Below, one piece after another: positions 1 to 7,638 of a DNA stretch of 33,125 bases. The stretch comes from UBA4582 sp047630175 (GTDB lineage: Bacteria > Pseudomonadota > Gammaproteobacteria > Pseudomonadales > Azotimanducaceae), in the NCBI GenBank assembly GCA_047630175.1, contig JBLHVI010000037.1, forward strand, positions 1 through 33,125, given 5' to 3'. Every line of letters begins with the position of its first letter. The stretch's first letter is position 1. Made by a program: the position numbers and the translations under genes. The notes under the pieces were generated by a model. That model searched no databases. It saw only the letters and a program-made list of their open reading frames with translations, and was not told the origin of the DNA.

Positions 1-2099
1 TCAGAGCTTGATCCAAACATCAGATCGACAGGTGTTGCCATCCATTTGAGCTCGCCTGTCGCGCGGTCATGACCTTCATAAACACCTTCAGCCGTGGTTG
101 ATAATTCCCACACCGTTGACATATCGAGGAGGTTCTTGAAGAAGTCATTGCTCAATGTGCCCGGGCTATCTGTTAAGACGCCGTAAAGTGAACCTTCGGC
201 ATTGGCATTGACTGCTCTTAGTCCGCCCACCAGAACCGTCATTTCAGGCACTGTTAGGGTTAACATGTTGGCGCGATCAATCAGCATGTCCGCTGGTGAG
301 CGAGGTGCGGTGCTGAAGTAGTTGCGGAAGCCGTCAGCTGCTGGTTCGAGGGAGTCGAAAGAAGCGGCATCAGTTTGCGCCTGTGTGGCATCCATACGAC
401 CCGGTATAAACGCGACCGTCACCGTTTGACCTGCTAGCTTGGCGGCTTGCTCAACAGCAGCAGCGCCGCCTAGAACGATAAGATCGGCTATCGATACCTG
501 TTTCTTGCGACCGTTGAAGTCTTGCTGAATGGCTTCTAATGTTTTCAAGACTTTCGCTAGCTCCGCTGAGTTGTTAACAGCCCAGTCTTTCTGGGGCGCA
601 AGACGAACGCGAGCACCGTTTGCGCCACCACGCATGTCAGTGCCGCGGAAGCTGGCGGCTGAGGCCCAAGCTGTACGAATCAACTCTGGTCCGGTTAAGC
701 CTGACGCTAGGATTTCAGCTTTCAGTTTTTTGATATCACGTTTGCCAATCAATTTGTGATCAACAGCGGGGATAGGGTCTTGCCAAATGAGCTCCTCAGC
801 AGGGACGTCAGTGCCAACGTAGCGTGCGCGTGGTCCCATATCCCGGTGAGTGAGTTTGAACCAGGCTTTGGCGAAAGCGAGCTCGAAATCGGCAGGGTTT
901 TTCAAGAAACGCTGTGATACCGCGCGGTAAGCCGGGTCAAACTTCAACGACAGATCGGTGGTGAACATGATCGGTGCGTGGCGTGTTGATGGGTCGTGTG
1001 CGTCGGGCACCATGTTAGCAACAGCTTCGTTTGTCGGAATCCACTGCGTGGCGCCGGCGGGGCTCTTGGTCTGGACCCACTCGAAGGCAAACAGGTTGCC
1101 CAAATATTGCATGGACCAAGCAGTAGGCGTTGACGTCCATGCGCCTTCTAGCCCACTGGTAATAGTATCAGCGCCGTTGCCGGCTCCACATTTGTTAGTC
1201 CAGCCGAGACCTTGTTCCTCAATACCAGCGGCAGCCGGCTCAGGGCCGATACAACCTTCTGGTTTAGCTGCGCCGTGGGCTTTGCCGAATGAGTGGCCGC
1301 CAGCGATCAAGGCAACTGTTTCTTCATCGTTCATAGCCATGCGGGCGAATGTTTCGCGAATATCAACGGCCGCTTTGAGGGGATCGGGCACACCGTTGGG
1401 TCCTTCTGGATTGACGTAAATTAGGCCCATTTGAACGGCAGCTAGAGGTTTTTCGAGCTCTCGGTCGCCGGTGTAACGTTCATCCGCCATGAATTCTGCT
1501 TCCGGTCCCCAATAGACTAAATCGGGTTCCCAGTCGTCAGTTCGACCGCCGGCAAAGCCAAAGGTTTTAAAGCCCATGGATTCCATCGCTACGTTGCCAG
1601 CCAAAACCATGAGGTCTGCCCATGAGACTTTTTGACCATACTTCTGCTTGATTGGCCAGAGTAAACGTCGTGCTTTGTCGAGGTTTGCATTGTCGGGCCA
1701 GCTATTGAGTGGCTCAAAGCGTTGTTGGCCGCCACCGGCGCCGCCACGTCCATCTGCGACGCGATAGGTGCCTGAGCTGTGCCATGCCATACGAATAAAG
1801 AACGGACCGTAGTGGCCGTAGTCTGCGGGCCACCAAGGTTGCGAGGTGGTCATTAGTGTTGCAATTTCTTGCTTCAGGATTTCGAGGTCAACAGTTCTAA
1901 ATTCCTCGGCATAGTTATATGTCGCGCTCATGGGGCTTGATTCTGCAGCATGCTGGCGCAGTGGTGATAGATCGACTAATTCTGGCCACCAATATTGCGG
2001 TGTTTTCGGTTTTCCCGCAGCATAAGCTGGAGCCGATGCCAGTAGTGGCAACAAAAACGTGGCGAGTGCAGCAAAGATAGATAGAGTTCGTTTGAGCAT
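1..2099 (-). CDS. katG: Catalase-peroxidase with signal peptide, C-terminus cut by window edge
   Basis: Bifunctional haem catalase-peroxidase that removes hydrogen peroxide. 699 codons are visible and no stop is reached; the last residues read DLMFGSSS, so about 40 C-terminal residues lie outside the window. Active-site residues are intact and sit exactly one position before the M. tuberculosis numbering: distal R103, W106 and H107 (RMAWHSSGTYR), Y228 (GLIYVNPEGP), M254 (RMAMND) and proximal H269 (GGHSFGKAHG). The Trp-Tyr-Met crosslink needed for catalase activity can therefore form. The N-terminus (MLKRTLSIFAALATFLLPLL, then SAPAYA) is a Sec-type signal peptide, which most cytoplasmic KatG lack, so export to the periplasm is inferred. 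The start is chosen from AAGGGA eight bases before the ATG. It is the first gene after a 369-bp gap and looks monocistronic. Confidence 0.97.
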   Translation of the reverse strand, partial: MLKRTLSIFAALATFLLPLLASAPAYAAGKPKTPQYWWPELVDLSPLRQHAAESSPMSATYNYAEEFRTVDLEILKQEIATLMTTSQPWWPADYGHYGPFFIRMAWHSSGTYRVADGRGGAGGGQQRFEPLNSWPDNANLDKARRLLWPIKQKYGQKVSWADLMVLAGNVAMESMGFKTFGFAGGRTDDWEPDLVYWGPEAEFMADERYTGDRELEKPLAAVQMGLIYVNPEGPNGVPDPLKAAVDIRETFARMAMNDEETVALIAGGHSFGKAHGAAKPEGCIGPEPAAAGIEEQGLGWTNKCGAGNGADTITSGLEGAWTSTPTAWSMQYLGNLFAFEWVQTKSPAGATQWIPTNEAVANMVPDAHDPSTRHAPIMFTTDLSLKFDPAYRAVSQRFLKNPADFELAFAKAWFKLTHRDMGPRARYVGTDVPAEELIWQDPIPAVDHKLIGKRDIKKLKAEILASGLTGPELIRTAWASAASFRGTDMRGGANGARVRLAPQKDWAVNNSAELAKVLKTLEAIQQDFNGRKKQVSIADLIVLGGAAAVEQAAKLAGQTVTVAFIPGRMDATQAQTDAASFDSLEPAADGFRNYFSTAPRSPADMLIDRANMLTLTVPEMTVLVGGLRAVNANAEGSLYGVLTDSPGTLSNDFFKNLLDMSTVWELSTTAEGVYEGHDRATGELKWMATPVDLMFGSSS

Positions 2100-2468
2100 T
2101 ATTATTTCCCTTTGGTCCAAATACGGTTCTAAACAACAGGAATTTAAGCCTATTAACGTCTTGAAATCGAATTAAAAATTTCGATCGAAACATGCAATCC
2201 AGTCGATTGATAGTGCTTGTTGAAGCTGTTCCGGGCGCTGATGAAACCTTTTCGCCGCCGGACATAGATTTGTGAGCCATTCTGGCCAGCGCTCTGCGGT
2301 GTCCTGATTATGGCATCGGTGCCTGATGCCAGATGTCGAGCGGCGCTCCGGACTTACCTCGCCGCTACGTGAAGCCAAGAGCGGTCTCACGCGTTGTTCG
2401 ACAGATTATGCCAATGTACTCCGTCCTCGTTTTCGATGCACGTCGGCCGATGTTTTCTCCTGCGGCGT
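2100..2468. other. Intergenic region upstream of the catalase-peroxidase gene
   Basis: This 369-bp gap lies between the enoyl-CoA hydratase stop and the catalase-peroxidase start, both on the minus strand. It should hold the katG promoter. An inverted repeat ATCGAA/TTCGAT (2166-2171 and 2180-2185) lies about 70 bases upstream of the katG start in an AT-rich stretch, next to a possible minus-strand -35 TTGCAT. No clear OxyR tetrad was recognised. A perfect hairpin at 2311-2331 is listed separately. Short open frames here have no ribosome-binding site and no recognisable product, so I regard the region as non-coding. Confidence 0.5.
2311..2331. other. Perfect 7-bp hairpin in intergenic DNA
   Basis: TGGCATC (2311-2317) and GATGCCA (2325-2331) are exact reverse complements around a 7-base loop. 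No T-run follows on either strand, so it is not a standard intrinsic terminator. It could help end transcription of the upstream hydratase gene or act as a protein site. The role is unknown. Confidence 0.4.
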
Positions 2469-3287
2469 TTAGATGCGATGAAATAGCGGCTTACGCTTCT
2501 GCATAAATGCGTGAATGGCTTCATGCGCCTCGGCTGAACCTCCAGATTCGATCATGTGTTTGGCTTCGAGCGCAAACGATGCCTCAAGGGACTGCTCTGC
2601 GCCTGACTGCAGGTTGTTCTTCATGCGTGTTAAAGCCTCGGTTGGACCGTCCGCGATCTCGCGAGCGTAGGCAAATGCGTCTTGACGAAACGATGTGGCG
2701 GGGAACACCTCGTCGATCAAGCCGATAACAAACGCATTATCTGCCGTTAGTCGTGTTGAGCGATAGAACAACGACTTGGCGCGGGCCAGCCCCACAAGGC
2801 GAGGTAAAAACCAGGTAGCGCCATAGTCGCCAGATAGGCCGACGTTACGGAATGCCGTGAGTAAAAATGCCGTGTCCGCGGCAACGCGGAGATCGCAGGC
2901 AAGGGCGATGGACAGTCCAGCCCCAGCAGCTGCGCCGGGCAGTGCAGCGATAGTGGGTTTTGGGAAATAGTACAGTCGGCCTGTGAGCGCCAATTGCCGT
3001 TCTGTTAATTCTGCAATCCGTTCCTCAACGGTTCTTGGCGGCTCGGCTGATGTGCTATTGCCCATCTCGCTGACATCGCCACCGGCGCAAAATGCATCAC
3101 CAGCGCCGGTAATCATTACGCAGCCGACGTCAGCTCGGTGTTCTAATGTCAGCAGAATCTGCCGCAAGGCAGGCGATAGCTTATCGCCTAAGGCATTTTT
3201 CTTATCGGGTTTGTTCAGGGTTACTAGTGCGACGCGGTCACGGATCTCGCACAATAACTCACTGGTCCCTGTATCAATCACGTCCAC
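2469..3287 (-). CDS. Enoyl-CoA hydratase/isomerase family protein
   Basis: Crotonase-fold protein of 272 residues acting on acyl-CoA thioesters. The oxyanion-hole segments are clear: CAGGDVSEM near residue 70 and GAAAGAGLSIALACD near residue 120. The second reads as an isomerase or atypical hydratase, because the first catalytic Glu of classical hydratases (Glu144 in rat) is replaced by Ser; GLSGDYGATWFLPRLVG follows and resembles PaaG-like proteins. The frame is open further upstream, but GTG at 3287 is preceded by GGGAGAAA and leads straight into the family N-terminus, so it is the likely start. The gene is divergent from the SDR gene at 3428. Its promoter region holds a palindrome containing TATAAT and a motif shared with the HxlR gene. 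The substrate is unknown; fatty-acid or aromatic degradation is likely. Confidence 0.9.
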   Translation of the reverse strand: MDVIDTGTSELLCEIRDRVALVTLNKPDKKNALGDKLSPALRQILLTLEHRADVGCVMITGAGDAFCAGGDVSEMGNSTSAEPPRTVEERIAELTERQLALTGRLYYFPKPTIAALPGAAAGAGLSIALACDLRVAADTAFLLTAFRNVGLSGDYGATWFLPRLVGLARAKSLFYRSTRLTADNAFVIGLIDEVFPATSFRQDAFAYAREIADGPTEALTRMKNNLQSGAEQSLEASFALEAKHMIESGGSAEAHEAIHAFMQKRKPLFHRI

Positions 3288-3313
3288 AAGTTTCTCCCGC
3301 TCTTTTTGTTTAG

Positions 3314-3328
3314 GTTTTATTATAAAAC
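3314..3328. promoter_or_regulatory. Perfect palindrome over the hydratase promoter, probable operator
   Basis: GTTTTATTATAAAAC is a perfect 15-bp palindrome around a central T. Read on the minus strand it contains an exact -10 hexamer TATAAT, located 27 bases before the hydratase GTG start, with a possible TTATCA -35 18 bases upstream. Its arm ATAAAAC recurs in the motif copies at 3338 and 5412. A repressor binding here would block the hydratase promoter; HxlR, encoded at 5447, is the inferred candidate. Confidence 0.5.
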
Positions 3329-3337
3329 TAAATTTCA

Positions 3338-3351
3338 TTGTATGATAAAAC
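3338..3351 (+). promoter_or_regulatory. HxlR-type operator motif, copy 1
   Basis: TTGTATGATAAAAC differs by one base from TTGCATGATAAAAC at 5412-5425, immediately before the HxlR gene. This copy lies in the divergent promoter region between the hydratase and SDR genes. The embedded TATGAT could serve as the -10 of the SDR promoter. Two copies 2 kb apart, each in a promoter near a regulator gene, suggest a shared operator. The identity of the regulator is inference. Confidence 0.5.
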
Positions 3352-3427
3352 GAATTGCTTGGAATACAACCCACAATGCTGCCCGCCACGGGTAGTCATT
3401 AACTCATTACTACAAGGATTGAACGCG

Positions 3428-4192
3428 ATGAAACCAGTGTGTTTAGTGTTAGGGGCGGGAGCCGGTATCGGTGGCAATGTGGGCAAGCGATTCGCGAAGG
3501 CTGGCTATCATGCTGTCCTGTGCCGGCGTAGTGATGAGGCCGGATTGAACAAGCTGGTGGCAGAGATAGAGGCGGAGGGTGGTTCCGCCTCAGGCTATTT
3601 ACTGAACGCGGTTGAAGAGAACAGTATCGAAGTTCGCGTGGCGGCAGTGGAGGCAGAGTTGGGACCTATTGATATCGTTGTGTTTAACCTAGGTGCACAG
3701 ATCGGTGATCGTGCGCTGACTGACACCAGCTATAAAGCGTTTGAGATGGGCTGGCGCATGGCGACCTTTGGCTTGTTCCGCATGGCCAGCGCCGTGCTAC
3801 CCCTGATGGCGGCACGTGGCCATGGTACTTTGCTGGTAACTTCGGCGACGGCTGCCATGCGCGGTAATGCCGGCCAGCATTCACATGCTGCGGCCATGGG
3901 TGGGCGGCGTCTGCTCTGTCAGTCACTGAATGCAGAGTTTTCACCAAAGGGGATTCATGTGGTTCACATCGTTATCGATGGCGCCGTGGACGCACCTGAC
4001 ACCTTAGGAAAAATGTTGGGAGCGGAGCAGTTTCAGAAGCTGCGTGAGACCCGGGGCATGGAGAACGATGGCTTGCTAGTGCCAGAAAAAATGGCAGAGA
4101 CCTATTTTCATTTGTCCCAGCAACATCGCTCGGCCTGGACCCATGAACTTGATCTGCGCGCATTTTCAGACCGGCCTTGGTGGAATAACTAG
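3428..4192 (+). CDS. SDR-fold protein lacking the YxxxK catalytic motif
   Basis: Short-chain dehydrogenase/reductase fold, 254 residues. The nucleotide-binding glycine motif is near the N-terminus (GAGAGIGGNVGKRF), followed by CRRS, a usual cofactor-specificity position, and by NLGAQ in place of the NNAG motif. The active-site region TSATAAMRGNAGQHSHAAAMGG keeps Ser/Thr residues but has no Tyr and no YxxxK; His and Met stand where Tyr and Lys are expected. Either catalysis differs from classical SDRs or the protein is not an oxidoreductase. The start is the ATG preceded by AAGGA at 3413; the frame is open upstream to 3338 but that part overlaps the operator region. It is divergent from the hydratase and probably co-regulated with it. 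Substrate unknown. Confidence 0.85.
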   Translation: MKPVCLVLGAGAGIGGNVGKRFAKAGYHAVLCRRSDEAGLNKLVAEIEAEGGSASGYLLNAVEENSIEVRVAAVEAELGPIDIVVFNLGAQIGDRALTDTSYKAFEMGWRMATFGLFRMASAVLPLMAARGHGTLLVTSATAAMRGNAGQHSHAAAMGGRRLLCQSLNAEFSPKGIHVVHIVIDGAVDAPDTLGKMLGAEQFQKLRETRGMENDGLLVPEKMAETYFHLSQQHRSAWTHELDLRAFSDRPWWNN

Positions 4193-4231
4193 TCTTAGAC
4201 GCAAAACTAGACGTTAAGGAAAGCGCTGAAA

Positions 4232-5284
4232 TTAGAACTTGCGAGTTTCGCCAATATCAAGGACCCAGGCCGCAGACTCGCCAAGTTTAGATTCTTGAGC
4301 CGCGGTCTTGAAACGTTGTGGTGGCTCGCTGAGAGGCTCGTCCGACAAGTCGAACGTGCCAAAATGTATAGCAACAGCCTGCTTGGTACGTAGATCGATC
4401 GCTGCACGCAAAGCTTCTTCAGGGTTCATGTGCGAGCTACGCATCATTGCGGTGGGTTCATAGGCTCCGATGGGAACGGCAGCGAGATCAAAGGGGCCAA
4501 GTTGTGCGCCTATATCGGTAAAACCAGGGAAATAACCCGTGTCGCCAGCAAAATAGAACCTTCGCTCGTCACCTGTTACTGCCCAAGAAGACCATAAGGC
4601 TTGCCGAGTGTCGGTGAGGCTGCGTTTACTCCAATGCTGCGATGGCAAGCAATGCACTGTCACGCTTTTGTGAGTAGCCGTTTGGCCCCAGTCCAGTTCC
4701 TCGACGTTTTCGACGCCAGCGTTGCGCAGCAGATCACCATTGCCGAGAGGTACATAGAAGAGAGTATCGGAGTTGCGTGCCGCCAGTGCCTGCAACGTGG
4801 GTAAGTCAAGATGATCAAAATGATTGTGAGAGACCACCACAAAATCGATAAGCGGTAGATCCTCTAGCAACAGTCCCGGTTCCACAAACCGGGAAGGGCC
4901 CAATAGGGGTACGGGGCTCGGCGTGTCAGACCATATGGGGTCTGTTAGGAATGTGACATCTTCAATCTGAACTAATAACGTGGCATGTCCTATCCAAGTG
5001 ACAGTGGGGACACCGTTGTGTGCATTCTTACGCAGAAAGGCCCCATCGTTGGCGACTCGGTCCGGAGCATCCTTGCCGTTTCTGAAATAAGTGCCAACAC
5101 GTCGCAAAAAAAAAGGTAAGCGCACGGCGAGCGAGCCGTGATCGATTTCACCGACGATGTTGGTAAAACGTCCTTCACTGTCTCGCGGTGCACTGGCAAA
5201 ATATGTATCTATCTCAGCACTCGCCATCACGGCGGATATCGCCACGACGCAGAAAAACAATCCAGCTAGGGAATACTGTCGCAT
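4232..5284 (-). CDS. MBL-fold metal-dependent hydrolase (NAPE-PLD/UlaG-like), exported
   Basis: Metallo-beta-lactamase-fold hydrolase of 350 residues. The metal ligands are present: HNHFDHLD (HxHxDH), QHW further on, FAGDTGYF, SSHMNPEEA and the final IHFGTFDLSDE. The N-terminal WIGHATLLVQ and TDPIWS segments are typical of the NAPE-phospholipase-D/UlaG-like branch. The start MRQYSLAGLFF was chosen because GGTGAG lies eight bases upstream; an ATG at 5317 has no ribosome-binding site. The first 20 or so residues form a signal peptide or anchor, so the enzyme probably acts outside the cytoplasm. It is convergent with the SDR gene and divergent from the HxlR gene. A phosphodiesterase or lipid-hydrolase role is likely, but the substrate cannot be read from sequence. 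Confidence 0.88.
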   Translation of the reverse strand: MRQYSLAGLFFCVVAISAVMASAEIDTYFASAPRDSEGRFTNIVGEIDHGSLAVRLPFFLRRVGTYFRNGKDAPDRVANDGAFLRKNAHNGVPTVTWIGHATLLVQIEDVTFLTDPIWSDTPSPVPLLGPSRFVEPGLLLEDLPLIDFVVVSHNHFDHLDLPTLQALAARNSDTLFYVPLGNGDLLRNAGVENVEELDWGQTATHKSVTVHCLPSQHWSKRSLTDTRQALWSSWAVTGDERRFYFAGDTGYFPGFTDIGAQLGPFDLAAVPIGAYEPTAMMRSSHMNPEEALRAAIDLRTKQAVAIHFGTFDLSDEPLSEPPQRFKTAAQESKLGESAAWVLDIGETRKF

Positions 5285-5411
5285 ATCTGATCTCACCGTA
5301 ATTAACGTCGATAACATAGCATATCGTGAAAAATTCTCGTAATCCTTCAGACTACTGCGTGTCGGGCTCCGCGAAGGCGCTAGCTACATATATTTAAGAA
5401 GAGAAAAGTAG

Positions 5412-5425
5412 TTGCATGATAAAAC
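5412..5425 (+). promoter_or_regulatory. HxlR-type operator motif, copy 2
   Basis: TTGCATGATAAAAC matches 13 of 14 positions of the copy at 3338-3351. It lies 21 bases before the preferred HxlR start at 5447. TTGCAT here and TAGAAT at 5434-5439 have a 16-base spacer and could be a promoter giving an almost leaderless transcript. Autoregulation by HxlR is the natural reading. Confidence 0.5.
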
Positions 5426-5446
5426 TTAATGCCTAGAATGTTAGGC

Positions 5447-5944
5447 ATGAAACTCAAAAGCTTCGACCATTTAAACTGTTCTTTGGCACAAACGCTGTCG
5501 GTTGTCGGCGAGCACTGGTCGATGCTTATTATTCGTGATGCATTCTTCGGCTTACGTCGGTTTGATCAGTTTCAAAAAGATCTTGGTATCGCCCGTAACG
5601 TTCTGAGTGACCGCCTGAAGAAGTTGGTAGCAGCCGGAATACTGGTGAAGTCTGAAGGCATTGGTCATCGAGAATATCGATTGACCGATAAGGGATTGGC
5701 GTTGCAACCTATTCTGCTATCGATGACCCATTGGGGTGACACCTACATGCCTAATGCCAATGGCAAACGACTGAGCTTTGTTGACCGTCGGGATGGTAAG
5801 CCGATTAAAGCTATGGCAGTGCATGCCGCCGACGGTCGTAAACTTAAGCCCCTGCAGATTAAAGCCAAGCCGGGTCCGGCGTTTGTTAGTGGCAGTCAGT
5901 CATCACCGATGATTAGCAGTTTTGTTCGGCATGGCGACGATTGA
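5447..5944 (+). CDS. HxlR-family winged-helix transcriptional regulator
   Basis: Winged helix-turn-helix regulator of 165 residues. The HxlR signature fills residues 5-100: a Cys near the start (NCSLAQTL), then GEHWSMLIIRDAFFGLRRFDQFQKDLGIARNVLSDRLKKL and the wing LVKSEGIGHREYRLTDKG. The C-terminal 60 residues are a basic tail. The N-terminal Cys is placed like thiol- or electrophile-sensing cysteines in some HxlR proteins; sensing is inference. An ATG at 5429 is in frame, but 5447 gives the usual family N-terminus and leaves the operator motif upstream. The DsbA-like gene follows 79 bases downstream on the same strand and may be co-transcribed. Confidence 0.92.
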   Translation: MKLKSFDHLNCSLAQTLSVVGEHWSMLIIRDAFFGLRRFDQFQKDLGIARNVLSDRLKKLVAAGILVKSEGIGHREYRLTDKGLALQPILLSMTHWGDTYMPNANGKRLSFVDRRDGKPIKAMAVHAADGRKLKPLQIKAKPGPAFVSGSQSSPMISSFVRHGDD

Positions 5945-6023
5945 CGCTACACGCTAGGTTTACATGCGCTCATGGCGATCACTTAATTTCGCCCACCTAT
6001 TCGGTTTATTGCAGGAGAACAGC

Positions 6024-6626
6024 ATGGTTACTATTGAATTTCATTTTGATTTCGGCAGTCCAAATTCTTATTTAGTGCATAAGGTAATTCCGGCCATCAC
6101 GGCCAACACGGGTATAACGTTCGACTATGTGCCGGCGCTCTTGGGTGGTCTGTTCAAAGCGACTAACAATGTCTCGCCCATGGTGGCGATGCAGGGTATT
6201 GAGAACAAACCACAGTACCAACAGCTTGAGACAGCGCGTTTTTGCGCGGCTCACAATATCGCCCCGCAGGTGCCTAATCCACACTTCCCCGTTAACACGT
6301 TGAAGATGATGCGCGGTGCCACCTTCACTCGTGGGCAGTCTTACTATCAACAATACATCGACGCCATGTATGCAGCGATCTGGGAGCAAGCATTGAAGAT
6401 GGATGAGGAGGACCTTATCGAGAAGACGCTGTTGTCCGCAGGCTTGCCTGCTGAAGAAGTTCTCAAAGGGATGAGCGATCCGGCGGTCAAGCAGGGGCTA
6501 ATTGATACGACTCAGGCATCTGTAGCGCGAGGCAACTTTGGGTCACCCACGATGTTTGTGGGTGATCAAATGTACTTTGGGAAAGACAAGTTGCGTGATG
6601 CCGTGGAGCTTGCATCGCAGAAATAA
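6024..6626 (+). CDS. DsbA/kappa-GST-like oxidoreductase, 2-hydroxychromene-2-carboxylate isomerase family
   Basis: Thioredoxin-fold protein of 200 residues with an all-helical insertion. The active-site loop reads FHFDFGSPNSY, so Ser12 stands where DsbA has its first Cys. This is characteristic of glutathione-dependent 2-hydroxychromene-2-carboxylate isomerases and kappa-class GSTs. The C-terminal RGNFGSPTMFVGDQMYFGKDKL contains the cis-Pro loop and final strand of the family. The start is supported by AGGAG seven bases upstream; earlier in-frame ATGs lack such a site. It follows the HxlR regulator and is probably part of the same detoxification or aromatic-catabolism unit. It has no signal peptide, so it is cytoplasmic. 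Confidence 0.9.
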   Translation: MVTIEFHFDFGSPNSYLVHKVIPAITANTGITFDYVPALLGGLFKATNNVSPMVAMQGIENKPQYQQLETARFCAAHNIAPQVPNPHFPVNTLKMMRGATFTRGQSYYQQYIDAMYAAIWEQALKMDEEDLIEKTLLSAGLPAEEVLKGMSDPAVKQGLIDTTQASVARGNFGSPTMFVGDQMYFGKDKLRDAVELASQK

Positions 6627-6641
6627 TGTGGCCGAGGGCAG

Positions 6642-7598
6642 CTACTTTATCAATGTGGGGGCAGGGAAACGCCATGTGCCTTTTTGCACGCTTTCTTGAG
6701 GCTGGTAAAGACGCCCGACGTAGCTCCAGCCTGGCATGACATACAAAAAGTTGTCGCCGACGCTGGGATCGTCGCCAAAGTTAATAGTGAATGAGCCATC
6801 GCTATTTGGCACGGCAAAAACGTTATTAATGCTGTAAGACTCAAACACATTCTGCTCGAAGTAGCCTGCCTCGTTGTATACGCTGATGGACCAGAAGCCA
6901 TCAACCGGCACATCAATAACGTTGAGTTGGTAGTGCCCGACAGCGCGCGGTGTCGCATCGTTAATGTAAATCACTTCTGTAGTTGGGAGGCCACCCCAGC
7001 CGTAGGCTGCGCTAACCATATGGCGGACTTGCGAGACTTCGTCGCGCGTGCCGTTGCAGCGACTGGCCTCTGTCATACCTTTGCCGAGTTGCTTTAACAG
7101 TTCGTGGGTTGTCTGGTGGCTCGCATCATCATAACAGGTAGGTACATAGTCGCCGTCGGCGATCGCGACGACATTGACTGCCTGCTGTAATGCATGGGCA
7201 ATCTCAAGATCGCTTGGGTCTGTTGGGTCAACGAGGATACGTACCAGTACCGCGACAAACGCTGTGCCATGTTTTTCGATCGACAATGGATAGCTACCAC
7301 TGTCATGCATTATTGCGGTGGTGTAGTTATTTTCATCCACCACCACAACAGACATATAGCGGCCACCGGCATCCGGGACGATGACCGTAGCGCCAGCGCT
7401 TATGTTGACGATGGCCGAGCTATAGATTGTGTCGCGATTCATCCGCTCGATGCTCTGGCGGTCAATAGGCACTGGTCGCCGACCATGGCTGAACTTATTT
7501 ACCCCACGCGCGAATCTATGCATGTTGGCAAAATGTTTGGCAGTTTCAGCCAACACGTAATTGTCAATATTAACGATAACCGGTGGTGAGTTTGCCAT
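6642..7598 (-). CDS. DUF1254/DUF1214 domain protein
   Basis: Protein of 318 residues with two paired domains of unknown function. The N-terminal half carries the DUF1254 hallmark RMNRDTIYSSAIVNIS followed by IVPDAGGRYMSVVVVDENN. The C-terminal half carries the DUF1214 hallmark VDGFWSISVYNEAGYF, then DGSFTINFGDDP and the closing YVGRLYQPQESVQKGTWRFP. Family members usually have a signal peptide; none is visible here, so it is likely cytoplasmic. The start ATG has AAGG seven bases upstream. It converges on the DsbA-like gene with a 15-bp gap. The biochemical function is unknown. Confidence 0.88.
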   Translation of the reverse strand: MANSPPVIVNIDNYVLAETAKHFANMHRFARGVNKFSHGRRPVPIDRQSIERMNRDTIYSSAIVNISAGATVIVPDAGGRYMSVVVVDENNYTTAIMHDSGSYPLSIEKHGTAFVAVLVRILVDPTDPSDLEIAHALQQAVNVVAIADGDYVPTCYDDASHQTTHELLKQLGKGMTEASRCNGTRDEVSQVRHMVSAAYGWGGLPTTEVIYINDATPRAVGHYQLNVIDVPVDGFWSISVYNEAGYFEQNVFESYSINNVFAVPNSDGSFTINFGDDPSVGDNFLYVMPGWSYVGRLYQPQESVQKGTWRFPAPTLIK

Positions 7599-7638
7599 GG
7601 TTTGCCTTGTAGTAGGATTAGTATAGCCGGCCCGGTCG

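Noticed and set aside
958..2390. Open frames overlapping or upstream of the catalase-peroxidase gene (958-1419 +, 1915-2280 -, 2172-2390 -)
   Set aside because: They overlap the intact katG frame or lie in its promoter gap, have no ribosome-binding site and have non-protein-like composition.
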